DNA of 64,000 nucleotides from JACCZZ01 sp044227805 (GTDB lineage: Bacteria > Bacteroidota > Bacteroidia > Chitinophagales > UBA10324): contig JBGAWA010000001.1 of the NCBI GenBank assembly GCA_044227805.1, positions 62,001 through 126,000 of the forward strand, written 5' to 3'. A program made the translations under genes and the position numbers. The stretch's first letter is position 1, and every line of letters begins with the position of its first letter. Below are positions 19,115 through 26,754 of this stretch, in pieces. The notes below the pieces were generated by a model. The model did not search any database and was not told the origin of the DNA. It saw only the letters and a program-made list of their open reading frames with translations.

Positions 19115-20176
19115 TCACTCCAGAACCTCTGTCAAATATTTCCTGATCAACACCGGAAAGGCGATGCCTGGCAAAGAAGACTTCTTCACCATTTGCCAGC
19201 CTGCCGGTAATCGCTGCTGGTGACCCTGCAACTTCACCGTGAAAAACTGTGCATAAATGGTTTGATGGGTCAACTGCTGAAGCATTATTCTTGAAACCGA
19301 TTTGAGGAGTATTTTTTTTCCGTAAAAAAACGGATGACTCTTCCAAAAGCGCAGAAACTTGTTCTCCGTTTGAGCGGCATTCGTTTCAATCAATGGAAAC
19401 TGATACAATCCCTTCCAGATGTCTTTGTTATTTCTTCTCTCGATAATGATTTCCCTTTCATTTTCCATTATCAAAAAGTTGAACCACCTGTTCCGTACAC
19501 TTGCCTTTTTTTCCTTCACCGGAAAATCCATCACGGCATTCTTAAGAAAGGCGACACAGGTCTTGTTGAAGATGCAGGTATCGCAAGCCGGATTGGCGGG
19601 CCGGCAAACCAAAGCGCCAAAATTCATGATGGCCTGATTGTAGTCTGCCGGATGATTTTTATCAAGCAGGTCATGCGCCAGCTTTGCGAATAATTTTTTG
19701 CCGGCCGTAGAATCAACGGCATTGCTGATGCCGAAATACCTGGCCAGCACACGAAAGACATTGCCATCCACTACAGCGTGTGGAAGGTCGAAGGCGAAAG
19801 AAGCAATCGCCGCCGCTGAGTAAGCACCCACTCCTTTCAGCTTCAGTATTTCCTCATAGGTTGATGGAAACACTCCATGGTAATCTTGCAACACTTGCCG
19901 GGCAGCACTGTGCAGGTTGCGAGCACGGGTATAGTAACCCAGCCCTTCCCATAACTGCAGCACTTCATCTTCTGCGGCATTAGCGAGATGATATACCGTT
20001 GGAAATTTTTTAGAGATGCGTTCATAATATGGAAGCCCTTGCGCTACGCGGGTTTGCTGTAGGATAATTTCCGAGAGCCAGATATGGTAAGGGTCTTTTG
20101 TTTCTTTCCAGGGCATACTGCGCGGATTGGCCGCATACCATTTTAATAGCCTCCTTCGGAATGAAATGTTCATCAC
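19115..20176 (-). CDS. mutY: A/G-specific adenine glycosylase
   Basis: MutY removes adenine mispaired with 8-oxoguanine. This 353-residue protein has the HhH-GPD catalytic domain with SEIILQQTRVAQGLPYYERI, the helix-hairpin-helix LKGVGAYSAAAIASFAF, and VVDGNVFRVLAR containing the catalytic Asp region. The [4Fe-4S] cluster is bound by CRPANPACDTCIFNKTC (C-x6-C-x2-C-x5-C). A C-terminal NUDIX-like domain (~235-350, from RNRWFNFLIMENEREIIIERR) recognises 8-oxoG. Length is normal. In many Bacteroidota mutY abuts ssb; here a repeat relic separates them. Confidence 0.95.
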   Translation of the reverse strand: MMNISFRRRLLKWYAANPRSMPWKETKDPYHIWLSEIILQQTRVAQGLPYYERISKKFPTVYHLANAAEDEVLQLWEGLGYYTRARNLHSAARQVLQDYHGVFPSTYEEILKLKGVGAYSAAAIASFAFDLPHAVVDGNVFRVLARYFGISNAVDSTAGKKLFAKLAHDLLDKNHPADYNQAIMNFGALVCRPANPACDTCIFNKTCVAFLKNAVMDFPVKEKKASVRNRWFNFLIMENEREIIIERRNNKDIWKGLYQFPLIETNAAQTENKFLRFWKSHPFFYGKKILLKSVSRIMLQQLTHQTIYAQFFTVKLQGHQQRLPAGWQMVKKSSLPGIAFPVLIRKYLTEVLE

Positions 20177-20250
20177 AGAGCAAGAACCATAATATTCATG
20201 AAGAGTTCAACCGCCATTAAATCCGGCTTTTTTCAGGAGGCAAATGCAGA

Positions 20251-20655
20251 TTACTTCTTTTTGCCCGCCAGGCATGCCTTCCACCTGTTCCAATAATACG
20301 TAGTCCATCCCTTCCTGATGCTGTCTGCATATTTATCCGGCACATTGGCATGCACCATCATCAGCAAGGCATCCTTATCTTTTTGCTCCAATGTGAGCAG
20401 GAAGATAGAGTCCTGTTCTTCTTTATCCCATTCAGCCGCACGCCACGTTTGTAAAATCATTTTATTCTTAATGAGCACGAGGTTTTTTCCGGTGATATAA
20501 TCGCCGCTCACCGTAAACCGGGTTCCTTCCTTATCTGTAATCTCTGCAGGATAACCAGTTGACACTGCATGCTTTTTCGCATGCATATACAGTTCATACA
20601 AAACCCTCGTGGTGGTGTTTTTGAAAATCACTTTCTGCGTAATGCTTTTGGCCAT
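20251..20655 (-). CDS. SRPBCC / AHSA1-like domain protein
   Basis: A 134-residue START-like (SRPBCC) domain: MAKSITQKVIFKNTTTRVLYELYMHAKKH at the start, YITGKNLVLIKNKMILQTWRAAEW in the middle (the W-R motif of the AHSA1 group), and a final amphipathic helix KYADSIRKGWTTYYWNRWKACL. These domains enclose a hydrophobic pocket; roles vary and none can be assigned. The C-terminus is lysine-rich. The frame extends upstream to a TTG, but the ATG at 20655 opens on the domain. Confidence 0.78.
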   Translation of the reverse strand: MAKSITQKVIFKNTTTRVLYELYMHAKKHAVSTGYPAEITDKEGTRFTVSGDYITGKNLVLIKNKMILQTWRAAEWDKEEQDSIFLLTLEQKDKDALLMMVHANVPDKYADSIRKGWTTYYWNRWKACLAGKKK

Positions 20656-20859
20656 ACCACTGCCTTTTGTTTTGACCAAGATAAGTTTTTGCGTAGTAAA
20701 TGCTGAATGAGCAATTGTTCCCAATGCCTGAAACCTGGCACCACCGGAATTTATTGCGTCCGTTCCAATTGTGCCTGTTCATTATGTTGGTCGTGAGATG
20801 AACGGATGTTAATTTTCGGGTAAGCATATTTTGATTGGATTGAAAATGCAACTATTCAA

Positions 20860-21011
20860 CCCGGATTTTTCAGTGGAAAAATCCCGCTTCGCTGCGACTT
20901 AGAACTGCTAAGGGTTTGCTCAATTTGTATAGAAAAGAAAATGTTTCACAAACCCTAAGCTGTTCTACGTCGGGGTTAAACCCGTTGCCGCTTTGAACTG
21001 CAAAATGCGGG
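20860..21011 (+). repeat. 152-bp MITE-like element, copy B
   Basis: Full-length copy with flanking direct repeats TTCAA (20855-20859 and 21012-21016). It has the same termini as copy A except CGGG for TGGG at the right end. One hairpin-arm base is changed without compensation (CTAAGCTGTT for CTAAGCAGTT). It lies between the SRPBCC gene and the end of the DtxR-family regulator gene. Confidence 0.85.
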
Positions 21012-21091
21012 TTCAAACGGCCGGAGTAAACATTGCTGCAGCTGAGCGTACAGGTGATTAAAAATCAGGATTAGCTGCTCAGTTCCAACTG

Positions 21092-21745
21092 TTAGTTCTC
21101 CACCAGTAAGCTGCTGCTCACGTCAAGGCTGAGTGTTTCCGACACGTGCCTGCCGTAACTCACCACCATGGTGCGGTCGAATGGTTCAACGGATCTGATC
21201 TTCATCCTGGTTCCCAGCTTCAGGTCGCGGCTGTTCAGGAATTTCAGAAATTCCACTGAAGTATTGTTGACAGCAGCCAGTTTTACCGAACTGCCTGCCT
21301 TACATTCATTGAGGTGCTTGAAGGTCTTCCTTTCCATTTTACCATGCTTATCCGGAATGGGTGATCCATGCGGATCGAGTTTTGGATAACCCAGCAACTC
21401 ATCCATCTTCTCAAAAAATTCTGTCGATTGGATATGCTCAACCTGTTCCGCAATGGCATGAACCGTCTCCCACCCGATCCCCATTCTTTGAACCAGGAAC
21501 ATCTCTGTCAGCCTGTGCTTGCGAATGATGATGCTGGCCACTCTCTTCCCTCTTTCCGTAAGACGGAGAGGTTTATACCGCTGATAATGCACCAGCTTCT
21601 CCTCCGATAACTTTTTCATCATGCTTGTAACAGTAGGCATCTTGATATGCAGTTGACTGGAGAGCTGATTTACAGTTACCTGCTCCGACTTGCCGGACAG
21701 GATAAACAGCGTCTTCAGGTAGTTCTCTTCAGTGAAGGTATTCAT
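21092..21745 (-). CDS. DtxR/MntR-family metal-dependent repressor
   Basis: A 217-residue regulator of the DtxR family. Residues 1-65 form the winged helix-turn-helix (TVNQLSSQLHIKMPTVTSMMKKLSEEKLV), 65-140 the dimerisation/metal-binding domain (RKHRLTEMFLVQRMGIGWETVHAIAEQVEHIQS, with conserved His, Glu and Cys-less ligands typical of MntR-like members), and ~150-215 a C-terminal FeoA/SH3-like domain. It would repress its targets with Fe(II) or Mn(II) bound. It is transcribed away from the cytochrome-Rieske-porin operon, with 112 bases between the starts and a perfect inverted repeat in between, so that operon and its own gene are likely targets. Confidence 0.88.
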   Translation of the reverse strand: MNTFTEENYLKTLFILSGKSEQVTVNQLSSQLHIKMPTVTSMMKKLSEEKLVHYQRYKPLRLTERGKRVASIIIRKHRLTEMFLVQRMGIGWETVHAIAEQVEHIQSTEFFEKMDELLGYPKLDPHGSPIPDKHGKMERKTFKHLNECKAGSSVKLAAVNNTSVEFLKFLNSRDLKLGTRMKIRSVEPFDRTMVVSYGRHVSETLSLDVSSSLLVEN

Positions 21746-21808
21746 GATGTGGATGTCGACGGAGGCAATGGTTATGCTGCCTGCGCGGATAAAGGTAAAA
21801 AAATATTT

Positions 21809-21824
21809 GTTAGATTCATCTAAC
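21809..21824. promoter_or_regulatory. Candidate operator for the DtxR-family regulator
   Basis: GTTAGATTCATCTAAC is a perfect inverted repeat with 6-bp arms and a 4-bp spacer, located 34 bases upstream of the di-heme cytochrome start codon and 64 bases upstream of the regulator start. Size, symmetry and the TTAG...CTAA content resemble known DtxR/MntR boxes. A TACTTTTAC stretch immediately downstream could be the -7 promoter element, so occupancy would block transcription. Confidence 0.6.
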
Positions 21825-21857
21825 TTTCTACTTTTACAACTCTTTCATTACAATACC

Positions 21858-23063
21858 ATGATACGTAAACCCCTCATCACTTTTTTTGCCGTTCTGCTGG
21901 CGCCTGCGCTTTTTTTTCAGGCATGTGAGAAGATTACTCCGGCAGCACCTGCTGATGATGCGATACTGGATGGCCCGGTTGAAGGGCTTACTGCAGCCGA
22001 ATATGGGCGTTTCATCAACGGTGATATCGCTTTCAATGATGAAGTATTTACGGTGGAAACCGGTCTCGGTCCGCTGTTCGTCGCAAGCAGTTGTGGCAGC
22101 TGTCATGCCGGTGATGGCAAAGGGCATCCGTTTACCACGCTCACACGTTTTGGACAAAGCGACAGTTCCGGAAACAAATACCTTTCACAGGGAGGGCCGC
22201 AGTTGCAGAACCGTGCCATTCCAGGGTATGTGCCCGAGCAGATACCCGCCGGTGCGACCTCGTCCCGCTTTCTTCCACCTGCCAATACAGGTCTTGGTTA
22301 CTTTGAACTGGTCAGCGATGCTGACATTTTCAAAATGGCTGATCCATATGACTTTAATGGCGATGGCATCAGTGGTGTGCCCAACTTCGGCATACTTCCA
22401 TCGTACATCACACCGGCTGTCAATGCACTTCCGCAGGGCGGTAAATTTGTTTTCCGGTTTGGTAAGAAAGCTGGCGCTTACAATCTTTTTCATCAGACGG
22501 TGAATGCCTACAACCAGGATATGGGCATTGCTTCAGCGTATGAACCTCAAGATACCTACACTGGCCTGGATGTGGAAGCTGAGGTAGGTGAAAATACAAT
22601 CGGGGATATCGTCTTCTACCTGCAAACACTTAAAGCGCCTATTCAAAGAAATCAGGATGACCCACAGGTGCAGCAAGGCAAAAGCCTGTTTATAAGCATT
22701 GGATGTGAAAGTTGTCACAAAGAAACCCTGTACACCGGCAGTTCACCGGTTGCTGCACTATCCAACAAGGCATTTCATCCTTATACGGATTTGCTGTTAC
22801 ACGACATGGGTAGCGGGCTTGATGATGGTTATACGGAAGGAACGGCGAAAACCTATGAATGGCGTACGCCACCGCTTTGGGGGTTGGGATTGTCACCCGA
22901 TTCGCAGGGAGGACAATATTACCTGTTGCATGATGGAAGGGCAAGATCCATTCAGGAAGCCATTGAATGGCATGGAGGAGAAGCTGCAGCAAGTGCAGGC
23001 AGGTACCACGACCTCACACAATCCGAAAAGGAAATGTTACTGAAATTCCTCGAATCACTGTAA
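21858..23063 (+). CDS. Di-heme oxidoreductase (DHOR, c-type cytochrome)
   Basis: A 401-residue secreted di-heme cytochrome c of the DHOR/putative thiol oxidoreductase family. A signal peptide with lipobox-like FQAC lies at residues 1-21. Heme-binding CxxCH motifs occur at CGSCH (~residue 79) and CESCH (~residue 283). Between them are GHPFTTLTRFGQ, GPQLQNRAIPGY and DPYDFNGDGISGVPN, typical family segments. The C-terminal half has PYTDLLLHDMGSGL and WRTPPLWGLG, shared with di-heme peroxidases (MauG/CcpA relatives). The longest frame starts 42 codons earlier inside the regulator promoter; the ATG at 21858 opens the signal peptide. First gene of a three-gene operon; an iron-linked redox role is inferred from its regulator. 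Confidence 0.88.
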   Translation: MIRKPLITFFAVLLAPALFFQACEKITPAAPADDAILDGPVEGLTAAEYGRFINGDIAFNDEVFTVETGLGPLFVASSCGSCHAGDGKGHPFTTLTRFGQSDSSGNKYLSQGGPQLQNRAIPGYVPEQIPAGATSSRFLPPANTGLGYFELVSDADIFKMADPYDFNGDGISGVPNFGILPSYITPAVNALPQGGKFVFRFGKKAGAYNLFHQTVNAYNQDMGIASAYEPQDTYTGLDVEAEVGENTIGDIVFYLQTLKAPIQRNQDDPQVQQGKSLFISIGCESCHKETLYTGSSPVAALSNKAFHPYTDLLLHDMGSGLDDGYTEGTAKTYEWRTPPLWGLGLSPDSQGGQYYLLHDGRARSIQEAIEWHGGEAAASAGRYHDLTQSEKEMLLKFLESL

Positions 23064-23067
23064 CGCC

Positions 23068-23517
23068 ATGCATAGAAAAGAATTCATAAGAGTGTGCTCC
23101 GCCATATGTTTGGGTGGAAGCGCTATGGCCGTGCTTCCGCAGGGTTGCGCATCGGCAAATTATTATGCTGCTACGGAGCTGTCAGGCAACCAGCTGATCA
23201 TCCGGAAATCGGCGTTCAGCCTGGAAGAGCAGTATAAGCCGGCTTACAGAAAACACGTGCTGGTGAATATATCAGCCTTTAATTACCCGATAATCGTTTA
23301 CCGGTTTGACGGAGAAACGTATTCAGCATTGCTGCTGGAATGCACGCATAAAAGCTGTGAATTGCTGCCACAGGGCGATTACCTGGTTTGTCCTTGCCAT
23401 GGCAGCGAGTTTTCCAACAGAGGCATCGTACAGAATCCGCCCGCCGAACAGAATTTAAGAACATTTCAGGTTAAACAGGATGAAGAAAATGTATACATAC
23501 AATTACGGGTATCTTAA
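23068..23517 (+). CDS. Rieske [2Fe-2S] lipoprotein
   Basis: A 149-residue Rieske protein. The cluster ligands are visible in CTHKSC (~residues 92-97) and CPCHGSEFSNRG (~111-122), the C-x-H ... C-x2-H arrangement of high-potential Rieske centres. The N-terminus (HRKEFIRVCSAICLGGSAMAVLPQGC) looks like a lipoprotein or Tat-type signal with one basic pair and a possible lipobox QGC. It starts four bases after the cytochrome stop and its end overlaps the porin start, so the three genes form one operon. It probably passes electrons to or from the di-heme protein in the periplasm; no bc1 subunits are nearby. Confidence 0.9.
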   Translation: MHRKEFIRVCSAICLGGSAMAVLPQGCASANYYAATELSGNQLIIRKSAFSLEEQYKPAYRKHVLVNISAFNYPIIVYRFDGETYSALLLECTHKSCELLPQGDYLVCPCHGSEFSNRGIVQNPPAEQNLRTFQVKQDEENVYIQLRVS

Positions 23518-24730
23518 TGCAATATTGCTAATGCTTTGCTTTGCTTCCGCTGCACATGCGCAATCAGACACTGCATTCATCCATCGGGTTGCGGCCGATA
23601 CCTCAACATCACAACTAAGCATGGATGCTGTGTATGACAGGCCGTTTCTCACAGCCGGCAAACTGCCGATTGCCATTGGCGGTTATTTTGAGGCCAACTC
23701 TGAATATGCGTCAACAGATGGCATTTCAGATGGCTTGTCATTTCAGTTTAGGAGGATGTCCCTATTTCTTTCATCAACCATCAGCCAGAAAATCAGGTTT
23801 TTGGCAGAGCTGGAATTTGAAGATGGCACAAGCGAAATAAACCTCGAATATGCATCTATGGATGTAGCCTTTCATCCCGCGATTAATTTCAAAGCGGGCA
23901 TTCTGCTCAACCCGATCGGCACCTTCAACCAGAACCATGACGGTCCCAAATGGGAGTTTGTTGACCGGCCCATTTCATCCACCACCGTTTTGCCGGCTAC
24001 TCTTTCCACTGCGGGATTTGGTGTTCATGGTAAATTTTTCGTGAACAACTGGATATTTGGATATGAAACCTGCCTGACTAACGGGTTTGATGACCGTGTG
24101 ATCTCCAACCACCAGGACAGGACCTCGCTGGCTGCCGGAAAAATCAATGCCGGCAAGTTTGAAGAAAGTTTTAACGGCATTCCAATGCTTACGGCAAAAC
24201 TTGCGATCAGGAACCGGAAAATCGGCGAAGCGGGATTGTCCTTTCTAACTGGTACCTACAATAAATGGAAGTTGGAAGGAGTGGAGATAGATGAAAAAAG
24301 AAGTGCGAGTGCGCTGGCTTTTGATTTTTCAACATCTCTTTTAAAAGACCGATTGAATATCACCACTGAAATAGCAAAGGTTTATGTAGAAGTGCCGGCA
24401 ACCTATAGTCAAACCTACGGGACAAGACAGCTGGGTGCGTTCCTTGATTTTACTGCCACCATCTTTCAGCACCAGATGATGGGATGGAAGAATGCCAAAG
24501 TGAATCTCGCCATGCGGTTTGAGTACTGTGATTACAACCAGGGTACTTTCAAGGAAACCGGCGGTACTATCTCCGATGACGTCTGGGCCATCGTGCCGGC
24601 TATATCGTTCCGTCCTTCCGGGGCTACGGTATTCCGTTTCAACTACCGTTTTCAGACACAGCAGGATCTGCTGGGTAACCCGCCTTCCAAAACAGGTGTG
24701 ATTCAGTTCGGCGTAGCTTCCTATTTCTAA
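23480..24730 (+). CDS. Outer-membrane porin (phosphate-selective porin O/P-like)
   Basis: A 416-residue outer-membrane beta-barrel. A signal peptide ends at AHAQ (residue ~28). The mature part has features of porin O/P-like proteins: FQFRRMSLFLSSTISQKIRFLAELEFED, YASMDVAFHPAINFKAGILLNPIGTFNQNHDGPKWEFVDRP, and a C-terminal strand ending GVASYF. The gene overlaps the Rieske gene by 38 bases, supporting co-expression. The solute is unknown; in this regulatory setting a metal, siderophore fragment or anion would fit. Confidence 0.85.
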   Translation: MKKMYTYNYGYLNAILLMLCFASAAHAQSDTAFIHRVAADTSTSQLSMDAVYDRPFLTAGKLPIAIGGYFEANSEYASTDGISDGLSFQFRRMSLFLSSTISQKIRFLAELEFEDGTSEINLEYASMDVAFHPAINFKAGILLNPIGTFNQNHDGPKWEFVDRPISSTTVLPATLSTAGFGVHGKFFVNNWIFGYETCLTNGFDDRVISNHQDRTSLAAGKINAGKFEESFNGIPMLTAKLAIRNRKIGEAGLSFLTGTYNKWKLEGVEIDEKRSASALAFDFSTSLLKDRLNITTEIAKVYVEVPATYSQTYGTRQLGAFLDFTATIFQHQMMGWKNAKVNLAMRFEYCDYNQGTFKETGGTISDDVWAIVPAISFRPSGATVFRFNYRFQTQQDLLGNPPSKTGVIQFGVASYF

Positions 24731-25055
24731 ATAGCCAGTATTGAACGCAACCGAAGCCGGAATACCGCGACCTGCATTCATGCTTGGTGATTTATACGAT
24801 TACGTTTTTTCAACCCGCATTTTCCGGTTAAAAACCACCTCTTATGATAGGCATGCTGCATTGAGGACAACATGGAAGCCATGAATTAAAGCAAGACTTT
24901 TTTAGGGTAAGAGTGGATACAAAAAGAAAAAAAGAGAGGGTGATTCACTTAAAATTGAACTTATTCTTCCCTGTTCGGATTTTTTTTCGAAATTTGCGCC
25001 CTTAACTTTTTACAAAACCGATTAATAGTTAGTCAGTTATAAATCAAATTACTCC
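24731..25055. other. Intergenic region upstream of HU
   Basis: About 325 bases without a gene. A short fragment at 24814-24830 (CCCGCATTTTCCGG) resembles an end of the 152-bp element, flanked on the left by TTCAA, but no body is recognisable. The last ~100 bases are A/T-rich and must hold the HU promoter; I do not see an unambiguous -33/-7 pair. Confidence 0.3.
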
Positions 25056-25349
25056 ATGAGAAAAGCGGATTTAATTACAAAGATTTCAGATAAAACCGGT
25101 ATTGCCAAGGTTGATGTATTGGTAACCCTCGAGTCTTTTTTCAAGGAGATTAAAGAATCGCTCAAGCAGGGTGAAAACATTTATGTGAGGGGATTCGGAA
25201 GTTTTATTGTTAAAAAACGCCGTCAGAAGATCGGCCGTAATATCAAGAAGAACGAAGCCATTATCATTCCTGAGCATTTTATTCCTGCCTTTAAGCCTGC
25301 CAAAACCTTTATGGATAAGGTGAAAAGTGCCGTTCCGCCCAAAAAATAA
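25056..25349 (+). CDS. HU/IHF-family DNA-binding protein
   Basis: A 97-residue nucleoid protein of the HU/IHF family: RKADLITKISDKTGI at the start, VLVTLESFFKEIKESLKQGENIYVRGFGSF in the core and a beta-arm containing the family signature from GFGSFIVKKRRQKIGRN to IIPEHFIPAFKPAKTF. The arm lacks the usual NPQTG tip (it has NIKKNE), a known variant in Bacteroidota HU genes near rng/mutY. Six bases separate it from the TPR gene, indicating one operon. Confidence 0.93.
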   Translation: MRKADLITKISDKTGIAKVDVLVTLESFFKEIKESLKQGENIYVRGFGSFIVKKRRQKIGRNIKKNEAIIIPEHFIPAFKPAKTFMDKVKSAVPPKK

Positions 25350-25355
25350 GATGTT

Positions 25356-26207
25356 TTGAGAATTCAACAAATCATTTTGCTGGTAACAGGTGTCGCTCTT
25401 GTAGCGGTGCTCTATGTCTTCGGTGTCACCAAATCGCCCAAGCAGCCGGAAACAGCCATGCCTGGCGCTATGCAGGCCACGGCTACTACCGGCAGCGCAA
25501 GTATTGATTTCAGCTCCATCCACGAAAAGGCCCTGGCAGCTTTGTCGGAAAAGCAGCGAGATACCATGGCCATGGCCGAAATGAAAATGGAAAAAATTCG
25601 GGGTGAGGCAGACAAGGTAAAAGCACTGCAAGTCCTTGGCGAAGAATGGTCAAAAACAGGTAGCACTATTGTGGCAGCCAGGTATTATGCGGAAGCCGCC
25701 GCCATTAACAATGATATCAAATTATGGGAAGAAGCAGCCAACCGTTTCTTCATGGGTTTTCCCACAGCGGCAGATTCACTTGTTAAAATGTATGCCGTAC
25801 AGGAAGCGATCAGGTGTTACGAACAATTACGTAAACTGGATACATCCAATATGGAATATCCTGTGCGGGAAGCCATCTGTTATGTGGATGGACAAGGCCA
25901 GATCATGCAAGGTGTTACCTTGTTGAAGGGCGTAGAGAAAAAGGATCCTGACAACAAGGACATGAACCTGATACTGGGCAGATTATCCGTTGTCTCCGGG
26001 CAGTATGATAAAGCGGTTGCCCGCCTGGAACACCTGGTAAAGATTGACCCGAACAACGCAGAGGCCTACTTTCATTTAGCAGAAGCCTATCGCGCAGTCG
26101 GAAGAAAAGATGATGCTATTAAAGCACTGGAAACGTGCAAGTCGCTCGTAAAAGATGAAGACTTTCGCGCCCAGATCGATTCATATATTAATCAAATCAA
26201 AAATTAA
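25356..26207 (+). CDS. Membrane-anchored TPR protein
   Basis: A 283-residue protein with an N-terminal membrane anchor (IILLVTGVALVAVLYVFGV) and C-terminal tetratricopeptide repeats, seen as MNLILGRLSVVSGQYDKAVARLEHLVKIDPNNAEAYFHLAEAYRAVGRKDDAIKALE. A helical region with KALAALSEKQRDTMAMAEMKMEKIRGEADKVKAL lies between. The start is a TTG; no ATG precedes the anchor in frame. It sits between HU and the COX24-like small gene, a constant arrangement near rng in this phylum as far as I recall. TPRs mediate protein contacts; the partner is unknown. Confidence 0.8.
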   Translation: MRIQQIILLVTGVALVAVLYVFGVTKSPKQPETAMPGAMQATATTGSASIDFSSIHEKALAALSEKQRDTMAMAEMKMEKIRGEADKVKALQVLGEEWSKTGSTIVAARYYAEAAAINNDIKLWEEAANRFFMGFPTAADSLVKMYAVQEAIRCYEQLRKLDTSNMEYPVREAICYVDGQGQIMQGVTLLKGVEKKDPDNKDMNLILGRLSVVSGQYDKAVARLEHLVKIDPNNAEAYFHLAEAYRAVGRKDDAIKALETCKSLVKDEDFRAQIDSYINQIKN

Positions 26208-26213
26208 GTAACA

Positions 26214-26309
26214 ATGCCATCAGGTAAGAAGAGAAAAAGACATAAAATGGCTACCCACAAGCGGAAAAAACGTTTGCGCAAAAACCGTCATAAGAAGAAG
26301 TCACGATAG
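26214..26309 (+). CDS. AURKAIP1/COX24-domain small basic protein
   Basis: A 31-residue, strongly basic peptide (MPSGKKRKRHKMATHKRKKR followed by LRKNRHKKKSR). The KMxxHKRKKRLRKNRHKKK core matches the AURKAIP1/COX24 domain (Pfam family shared with mitochondrial small-subunit protein mS38), which Bacteroidota carry as a mini-protein thought to be a ribosome component. It begins six bases after the TPR gene stop and so should be co-transcribed with HU and TPR. Short, but recognition is by sequence and by its place before rng. Confidence 0.85.
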   Translation: MPSGKKRKRHKMATHKRKKRLRKNRHKKKSR

Positions 26310-26754
26310 ATTTCTGCATGCAGTTTTTTTGCGGGAAGAGTATTTGCCGTTTGCCGGTGATTTCAGCTTACACACTACCGCTGAAATACCCGGATTATTA
26401 CGATACAGTTCCTGGCAACTCTTCCATCAAGACTTTCCCGGCATGTGACAATTTCAAGACAACACTACGTTCTGCGGCTAATACGTTCCGCAACATAAGT
26501 TTGTGTTGAATCCACATACCCGGAATTTTCAAACCGCTATAAGCACACTGCCTTACGCAGGCCATCATTAAACCCGTAAGAACAAATTGATTGCGACCCT
26601 TATCAGCCTTGAGCGCTTTTCGCGTCAACTGTGCAGTTGTTTTACGCCTATTTGCCTGTTTTGCTATTGAAAGGCATTACAGGTTATGCTGATTTCTTTT
26701 TGATTAGCTGCATGGCACATTTCCCGCAAGGGAATAACCTTTAATTGTGGTGTC
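26310..26754. other. Intergenic region upstream of rng
   Basis: About 445 bases without a convincing gene. Just before the rng start, TTCCC-GCAA-GGGAA (26721-26734) forms a small hairpin closed by a GNRA-type tetraloop, about 20 bases from the GTG. RNase E/G genes are often autoregulated through their leader, so it may matter, but the structure is small. No repeat copy is seen here. Confidence 0.3.
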
